The position numbers and the translations under genes were made by a program. From assembly GCA_937888765.1 (NCBI GenBank), contig CALASU010000066.1, positions 1 to 17,463 of the forward strand: a stretch of 17,463 nt of DNA. The letters are read 5' to 3'. This document shows positions 13,288 to 17,463 of the stretch, in pieces. Positions within the stretch are counted from its first letter, which is position 1. Every line of letters starts with the position of its first letter. The notes below the pieces were generated by a model. The model had not been told where the DNA came from. It ran no database searches and saw nothing but the letters and a program-made list of their open reading frames with translations. This DNA is from an uncultured Clostridia bacterium. GTDB lineage: Bacteria; Bacillota; Clostridia; Lachnospirales; Anaerotignaceae.

Positions 13288-14133
13288 TTATGTTTTCCGA
13301 CCTTTCCAGATTAAAAAGCCCGCAGACACCACAATCAACGCCGCAGACAGCAGCTGTGACACTGCCAGACCGCCAATCTGCAGCTGGTCTGTCCGCAGAC
13401 CCTCGATCCATACTCTGCCCAGTGCGTAGCCAAAGAAATATAACCCGCAGATCTGTCCGTCAAATTTCTTCTTGTACTTCCGAATATAGATCAGCAACAG
13501 GAACAGACACAGATTCCACATAGATTCATATAAAAATGTGGGATGCACCTGTATATATTCCACACCGCCAAATGTCATCACTTTTTCCAATGTATCCGCT
13601 GATACATCGCCCATACGTACCTGCGAAAGCTGATATCGCATGGCAAACAGTCCCTCCGTAAAGCCGCCGAATGCTTCACGGTTGAAAAAATTCCCCCATC
13701 TGCCAAGCACCTGCCCAAATGCCAGACATGGCACTGTCGTATCTGCCAGAAGCCAGAAATTAACCTTCTTTTTCTTACAATATACAATCGCCGTCAGCAC
13801 TGCACCGATGATACCGCCATAAATGGCAAGACCGCCCTCCCGTATAGCAAATATCTTTTCGGGATGTGCACTGTAAAAGTCCCACGAAAACAGGACATAA
13901 TACGCCCTTGCCCCGATAATCGCCGCAATCAGTGCATAAATCACAAAATCCAGATAAATCTCAGGATTCTGACCTGTCCGCTTCGCTTCCTTCATCGCCA
14001 TCAGCACGCCAAGCAGTACCCCTGTGCCGATAAACACACCATACCAATAAACAGGCTTGCCGAGCAGTGTAAAGGCTACCCTGTCCAGATGTGCAATTTC
14101 AATCCCCAGATTGGGAAACCATATTTCAGGCAT
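13288..14133 (-). CDS. lgt: Prolipoprotein diacylglyceryl transferase
   Basis: Transfers diacylglycerol from phosphatidylglycerol to the lipobox cysteine of prelipoproteins, the first step of lipoprotein maturation, in the membrane. 281 residues with about seven hydrophobic segments. Family motifs: VYWYGVFIGTGVLLG near the N-terminus, REGGLAIYGG (98-107), GQVLGRWGNFFNREAFG (140-156, containing the key arginine R145), HPTFLYESMWN and GRVWIEGLRTD. The EGGLAIYGG variant of the enterobacterial HGGL motif is normal in Firmicutes. The ATG at 14131-14133 follows AAGGAGAAG. It starts 43 bp after the upstream M16 gene in the same direction, so it is probably co-transcribed. Confidence 0.97.
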   Translation of the reverse strand: MPEIWFPNLGIEIAHLDRVAFTLLGKPVYWYGVFIGTGVLLGVLMAMKEAKRTGQNPEIYLDFVIYALIAAIIGARAYYVLFSWDFYSAHPEKIFAIREGGLAIYGGIIGAVLTAIVYCKKKKVNFWLLADTTVPCLAFGQVLGRWGNFFNREAFGGFTEGLFAMRYQLSQVRMGDVSADTLEKVMTFGGVEYIQVHPTFLYESMWNLCLFLLLIYIRKYKKKFDGQICGLYFFGYALGRVWIEGLRTDQLQIGGLAVSQLLSAALIVVSAGFLIWKGRKT

Positions 14134-14176
14134 CGCTTCTCCTTCTTTCCCTTATTTCATTATTTCTTTTCAGCTG

Positions 14177-15403
14177 CTATCGAAGCACAGCTAGTACCAT
14201 TGTATCGACAGACAGGGCATTTTGCAACAGTTTTTCCGCTTCTTCCGCACGAATCGACTTAATCAGATGCAGAACATCTGCCGCAGAAGCCCCTGCCATT
14301 GCCCATTCGATCTGCCCCATACAAAGACTTTCCGCGGAATCCAGCCGCCGCAGGAAACGCCCCAGCATTTTTTTTCGGATGCGCAGGAAATCTTTTTCGG
14401 AAATTCCGTTTTTCTGTAACTGCATACATACATTTGCCAACAGCTCTGCCACTTCCTCAGGCTGTTCCCCGCTTCCCGAAAGTGCCGTAAACGCATACCC
14501 GTCCCCACAGAAAAAAGCCGCCCCCAGTGGCTCATCCAAGAGTTCTGTTTCATATGCTTTCTGAAAAAATCTGCTGCTTTCGCCCGCTAAAATCTCCAGT
14601 ACAAATCCCATTGCAATCCTCTGCCGCAGGCGTTGCGCTTTCTCGATTGGCGGCAGCTTGAATCCAATCTGAAACAGCGGACGGGATAGATTTTTCCGTT
14701 CTTCCTGATACTTTTCCACAATATCCGCAGGTTCTTTGTGTAAAACAGGGTTCCATTGGGTTTCTTTTCGCTCAAACTGCTCTGCCAGCCGCAGTACTTC
14801 CCGCACAGAAAAATCCCCTATGCAGACCAGAGCCATATCTTCTGTCGTATAATAACAATCGTATGCTTTTTGCAGTGTGGCTGCTGTAATCTTGCGAATA
14901 CTTTCCGCCGTTCCTGCAATCTGCTCCCGCACAGGATGCACCGCATACATTCCTTCCAGCATTTTATAATAAACAAGCCAGTTCGGATCATCCTGATACA
15001 TCGTAATTTCACTGGTGATAATTTCTTTTTCCCGCTCTGTATCTTCTTCTGTAAAATACGGTTTCTGCACAAATTCCAGAAGCAGTTTCAGATTTTCTGC
15101 AAATTTCTCCCGACAGCTGAAATAATACACCGTTTTTTCCGCATCGGTAAAGGCATTTGCAGATGCACCATTTTCTGCAAATTTTGTAAAGGCATCGCCC
15201 CATTCCTGCTGAAACAGTTTATGCTCTATAAAATGCGCCGTTCCCTGCGGGAATGTCAGCATCTCCCCATTTTCTTTCTGCCACAGTACATGATTTGCCC
15301 CTCTTTTCACTACAATCGCCGCAACCGTTTCTCCAAAATTCTTCTGCGACAATAAAAAATACGGCAGTCCGTTCTTTGTCCGTCCTGTTTTCCATTCAGC
15401 CAC
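14177..15403 (-). CDS. M16 family metallopeptidase, YmfH-like, with intact HxxEH
   Basis: 408 residues. The inverted zinc motif HFIEH (H57, E60, H61) is followed about 70 residues on by EKEIITSEI, which supplies the third zinc ligand (probably E132). The C-terminal half is the M16 domain with LGAAFFCGDGYAF and the SRFFQKAYET segment. It pairs with the motif-less M16 gene immediately upstream, as YmfH does with YmfF in Bacillus; M16 proteins often work as such heterodimers. The start is a GTG (15401-15403) behind AAGGGGGA, overlapping the end of the upstream gene by 8 bp and implying translational coupling. The open frame to 15610 lies inside the partner gene and is not used. Confidence 0.93.
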   Translation of the reverse strand: MAEWKTGRTKNGLPYFLLSQKNFGETVAAIVVKRGANHVLWQKENGEMLTFPQGTAHFIEHKLFQQEWGDAFTKFAENGASANAFTDAEKTVYYFSCREKFAENLKLLLEFVQKPYFTEEDTEREKEIITSEITMYQDDPNWLVYYKMLEGMYAVHPVREQIAGTAESIRKITAATLQKAYDCYYTTEDMALVCIGDFSVREVLRLAEQFERKETQWNPVLHKEPADIVEKYQEERKNLSRPLFQIGFKLPPIEKAQRLRQRIAMGFVLEILAGESSRFFQKAYETELLDEPLGAAFFCGDGYAFTALSGSGEQPEEVAELLANVCMQLQKNGISEKDFLRIRKKMLGRFLRRLDSAESLCMGQIEWAMAGASAADVLHLIKSIRAEEAEKLLQNALSVDTMVLAVLR

Positions 15404-16625
15404 GCAAATCCCCCTTTTCTTTCGCTTCATTTTCTCCGCTGAGAAGATATACTGTCTGCAAACGCAGTCTTTTTGCCGCCCACATAATATCCTCTGCATC
15501 CGTTCGTCTGATCCTGCGCAAAAAGGTATCCAGAGATAGTCGTCTGCCCTGCAATGCCTGTTCTGTAAAGAAATCCACCATCGCCCACGGATTGTCTTCC
15601 AAGCCTGCATAGCTTTGCAAAACTGCCTGTTTTGCCTGTTTGAGCCGTTCCTGTGAAACAGGATTTTCCTGCAATTCTTTCAAACAATGCAACATTTCTT
15701 TGCCCGCTTTTTTCGCATCCTCAGCCCGCACCCCTGCTTGTATAAATAAATACGGTGTCATTGGCTGTATATTGGATTTGATGTCATAGCAAAGCCCGTT
15801 TTCCTCCCGTACCCGCTGAAACAAAAGAGAATCTCCGTCCCCGCCGAGAATATTGCTGCACAGAAGAACTGCCGCCTGCTTGCCTGCGGTAGCTGTATCC
15901 GCAGAAAACCCCAGTACCAGCCTTGCCTGTTCCATCTGCTCCCGTTCGGAAAGAAACTGCGGCTTTCTTTTTCCAGGTTCTGCTGTCAGATTCATTTTCT
16001 CAGTGCTCTCCCCTGCAAACAGCTTGCGCAAAGGGAACAGCTTCCCCCTCTCCGTCCGTTCTCCGCAGAAAAAAAGATATACCTTTGCCTGCTCTATCAG
16101 TTCGATATAGTAAGCATACAGCTGTTTTGCATCTATCCCTGCCAGATCCTCTGTATATCCGTCTGCACAGACAGCGAAGTTCGTTCCTTCTGCGGTTTCT
16201 TCCATTGCCCGCCTGTTAGCAAGTGCTTTTTTATCATCCTTCAAACTGTCCAGACGGCGTTTTAAAATCCGCTTCTGCCGCTCCACCACTTCCACTGAAA
16301 AAGCATCTTCTGCCGTCAGCAGTTCCCGCAGAAAAGCCACACCATCTGCCACATCCACCGCTTTCAGGGTTTCCAGAGAAAATAATAAAAGCTGTCGATC
16401 TCCTTTCTTCACAATGCTGACATCCCAGATTGCTCCAAACAGTTCCTCTGCTTTTTTTGTCATAGAATGTAAGTTTCTCCGTTTCAGCACCTCTGCCAGC
16501 AGTGCAGTTTTCGTTGCTGTTTCCCTCCGCAAAGGCGTTTCCAGAAACAGCGCAAACACATTTGTTTTATATTTCTGTCCGTCCAGTACAAAAATCCTGC
16601 ATCGGGGTCGGTTCCAAATCCCCAT
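15396..16625 (-). CDS. M16 peptidase-like protein, YmfF-like, lacking HxxEH
   Basis: 409 residues with the M16 fold but no HxxEH in the N-terminal domain: the equivalent region reads RNLHSMTKKAEELFGAIWDV. The C-terminal half is typical: EQARLVLGFSA, the NILGGDGDSLLFQRVREENG segment (the usual GG..SRLF..VRE motif), and LCYDIKSN. It is therefore probably the non-catalytic partner of the downstream enzyme. I chose the ATG at 16623-16625, behind GAGGTGG; the longer frame to 16823 overlaps the divergent promoter and gene and is unlikely. It is first gene of the unit YmfF-like, YmfH-like, lgt. No clear sigma-A promoter is visible upstream. Confidence 0.92.
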   Translation of the reverse strand: MGIWNRPRCRIFVLDGQKYKTNVFALFLETPLRRETATKTALLAEVLKRRNLHSMTKKAEELFGAIWDVSIVKKGDRQLLLFSLETLKAVDVADGVAFLRELLTAEDAFSVEVVERQKRILKRRLDSLKDDKKALANRRAMEETAEGTNFAVCADGYTEDLAGIDAKQLYAYYIELIEQAKVYLFFCGERTERGKLFPLRKLFAGESTEKMNLTAEPGKRKPQFLSEREQMEQARLVLGFSADTATAGKQAAVLLCSNILGGDGDSLLFQRVREENGLCYDIKSNIQPMTPYLFIQAGVRAEDAKKAGKEMLHCLKELQENPVSQERLKQAKQAVLQSYAGLEDNPWAMVDFFTEQALQGRRLSLDTFLRRIRRTDAEDIMWAAKRLRLQTVYLLSGENEAKEKGDLRG

Positions 16626-16687
16626 ACCTGCCACCTCATTTCTTTTTTCCCTATTCTTTCCGAAAAAAAGTATTTTATGTGAAATGG

Positions 16688-16716
16688 TTGCAAAGGGGAT
16701 TTTCGGGGAGTATACT
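16688..16716 (+). promoter_or_regulatory. Promoter of the YczE-family gene
   Basis: TTGCAA (16688-16693), 17 bp, TATACT (16711-16716). The ATG at 16753 follows GGGAGG (16740-16745). Confidence 0.75.
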
Positions 16717-16752
16717 GAATTTACTTTTGATGATAAAAAGGGAGGCTTTTTG

Positions 16753-17412
16753 ATGCAGCAAACACGCTTACAAATGATAAAACGCATTTTCGAATCTGCA
16801 CTCGGGTTATTTATTTTCGCCATTGGGGTCTATCTGACCATACAGGCAAACATCGGGCTTGCACCGTGGGACTGCCTTTCCATGGGTATTTCCGCTCGTA
16901 CCGGTTACAGCTATGGCTTTGTACATACCACGCTCAGCTTTATTATCCTGATCGTTGATATTTTAATGAAGGAAAAAATCGGCTACGGCACTTTATTAGA
17001 TGCCATGCTGGTCGGCAATTATGTGGATTTCATCGCCCGTTTTGAGCTATTGAAAGTCAGCGAAAGTCTGCCTTTCAGTATTTTGCTTGTTGTCATCGGG
17101 CTGTTTATTATGGGCTATGGCGTATATTTTTATATGAAAGCAGGACTGAGCTGTGGTCCCAGAGATTCCCTTCTGATCGCCCTCGGTAAACGCTTCCCTC
17201 GCACGCCCATCGGTGTCGTACAGACCGTTATGGTCGCTGTTGTACTGCTGATCGGCTGGCTGCTCGGCGGGCCTGTCGGCATCGGCACAATCCTCTCCGT
17301 ATTCGGTCTGGGGACTGCCCTGCAGATTGTCTGTAAAATTTTCCGCTTTGAACCACGAGATGTCGTACACCAGAACCTCATGGAAACAAGCAGACTTCTA
17401 TTTAAAAGATAA
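16753..17412 (+). CDS. YczE/YyaS/YitT-type integral membrane protein
   Basis: 219 residues with about five hydrophobic segments: ALGLFIFAIGVYLTIQANIG, TTLSFIILIVDILM, FSILLVVIGLFIMGYGVYFY, GVVQTVMVAVVLLIGWLLGG and the ILSVFGLGTALQIV stretch. The family pattern IGLAPWDCLSMGIS and LSCGPRDSLLIALGKR, a duplicated N-terminal motif, is present. In Bacillus subtilis YczE affects bacillaene/surfactin production; the biochemical role is unknown. I chose ATG 16753 because of the promoter and GGGAGG; the open frame back to 16414 overlaps the divergent M16 gene. It is transcribed divergently from the M16 unit and ends just before a GC-rich hairpin. Confidence 0.92.
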   Translation: MQQTRLQMIKRIFESALGLFIFAIGVYLTIQANIGLAPWDCLSMGISARTGYSYGFVHTTLSFIILIVDILMKEKIGYGTLLDAMLVGNYVDFIARFELLKVSESLPFSILLVVIGLFIMGYGVYFYMKAGLSCGPRDSLLIALGKRFPRTPIGVVQTVMVAVVLLIGWLLGGPVGIGTILSVFGLGTALQIVCKIFRFEPRDVVHQNLMETSRLLFKR

Positions 17413-17429
17413 ATCAAAATTGAAAGACC

Positions 17430-17463
17430 TTGGGGGCGTTGCCCCCAATACCCCTTTAAAACC
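17430..17463. repeat. GC-rich hairpin at the window edge, similar to the 13063 unit
   Basis: TTGGGGGC (17430-17437), loop GTT, GCCCCCAA (17441-17448), followed by TACCCCTTTAAAACC to the window end. The plan matches 13063-13109: TTGxGGGC, 3-nt loop, GCCCxCAA, then a CCCC/TTT segment. It could also help terminate the YczE-family transcript, but no T run is visible before the edge. Confidence 0.5.

Noticed and set aside
13157..13411. Minus-strand frame of 84 codons in the hairpin array
   Set aside because: It overlaps lgt in another frame and consists mostly of palindromes; no ribosome binding site or recognisable protein.

Overview
The window looks like a chromosomal segment of a Gram-positive anaerobe of class Clostridia, probably a gut Lachnospirales-type organism (genus not determinable by eye). 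The reasons are AAGGAGG-type ribosome binding sites, sigma-A promoters with TTGACA/TATAAT-like boxes and extended -10 elements, a T-box riboswitch in front of ileS, intrinsic terminators with T tracts, a tRNA without encoded CCA, and Firmicutes-type families (YmfF/YmfH peptidase pair, YczE, Uup/YfmR-like ABC-F). Base composition is moderate by eye. No phage, plasmid, transposase or CRISPR genes are visible; the content is mainly housekeeping.

Layout. 1-1353 (-): nicotinate phosphoribosyltransferase, cut by the left edge. 1354-2054: divergent control region with the pncB promoter, the ileS promoter and an isoleucine T-box leader. 2055-5174 (+): type-2-like isoleucyl-tRNA synthetase, then a terminator. 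5222-5547: a compact two-RNA locus, read here as an unannotated type I toxin-antitoxin module: a 27-residue hydrophobic peptide with a sequestered Shine-Dalgarno, and a convergent antisense RNA with its own promoter and terminator. 5573-6229 (-) nth and 6365-6808 (+) a Fur/Zur-family regulator leave back-to-back promoters. 6824-7483 (-): stand-alone B3/4 domain protein. 7685-8092 (+): unrecognised 135-residue protein. 8203-8276 (+): tRNA-Pro(CGG). 8435-9731 (+): two-gene operon of a conserved 142-residue cytosolic protein and a secreted nuclease lipoprotein. 9779-11035 (-): CNNM/CBS 'hemolysin'-type membrane protein. 11120-13036 (-): ABC-F ATPase. 13063-13287: a dense array of perfect hairpins. 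13288-14133 (-): lgt. 14177-16625 (-): two overlapping M16 peptidase-family genes. 16753-17412 (+): YczE-family membrane protein, followed by a hairpin resembling the start of the 13063 array.

How it fits together. Translation and RNA themes recur (IleRS with its T-box, tRNA-Pro, B3/4 domain, ABC-F). The minus-strand block from 16625 to 13288 (YmfF-like, YmfH-like, Lgt) is probably one transcription unit. Lgt would lipidate proteins such as the nuclease lipoprotein at 8844. The best candidate for something undescribed is the toxin/antisense locus at 5222-5547, whose 5' and 3' ends are complementary around the sequestered ribosome binding site. The second is the intergenic hairpin array at 13063-13287, with a possible relative at 17430.
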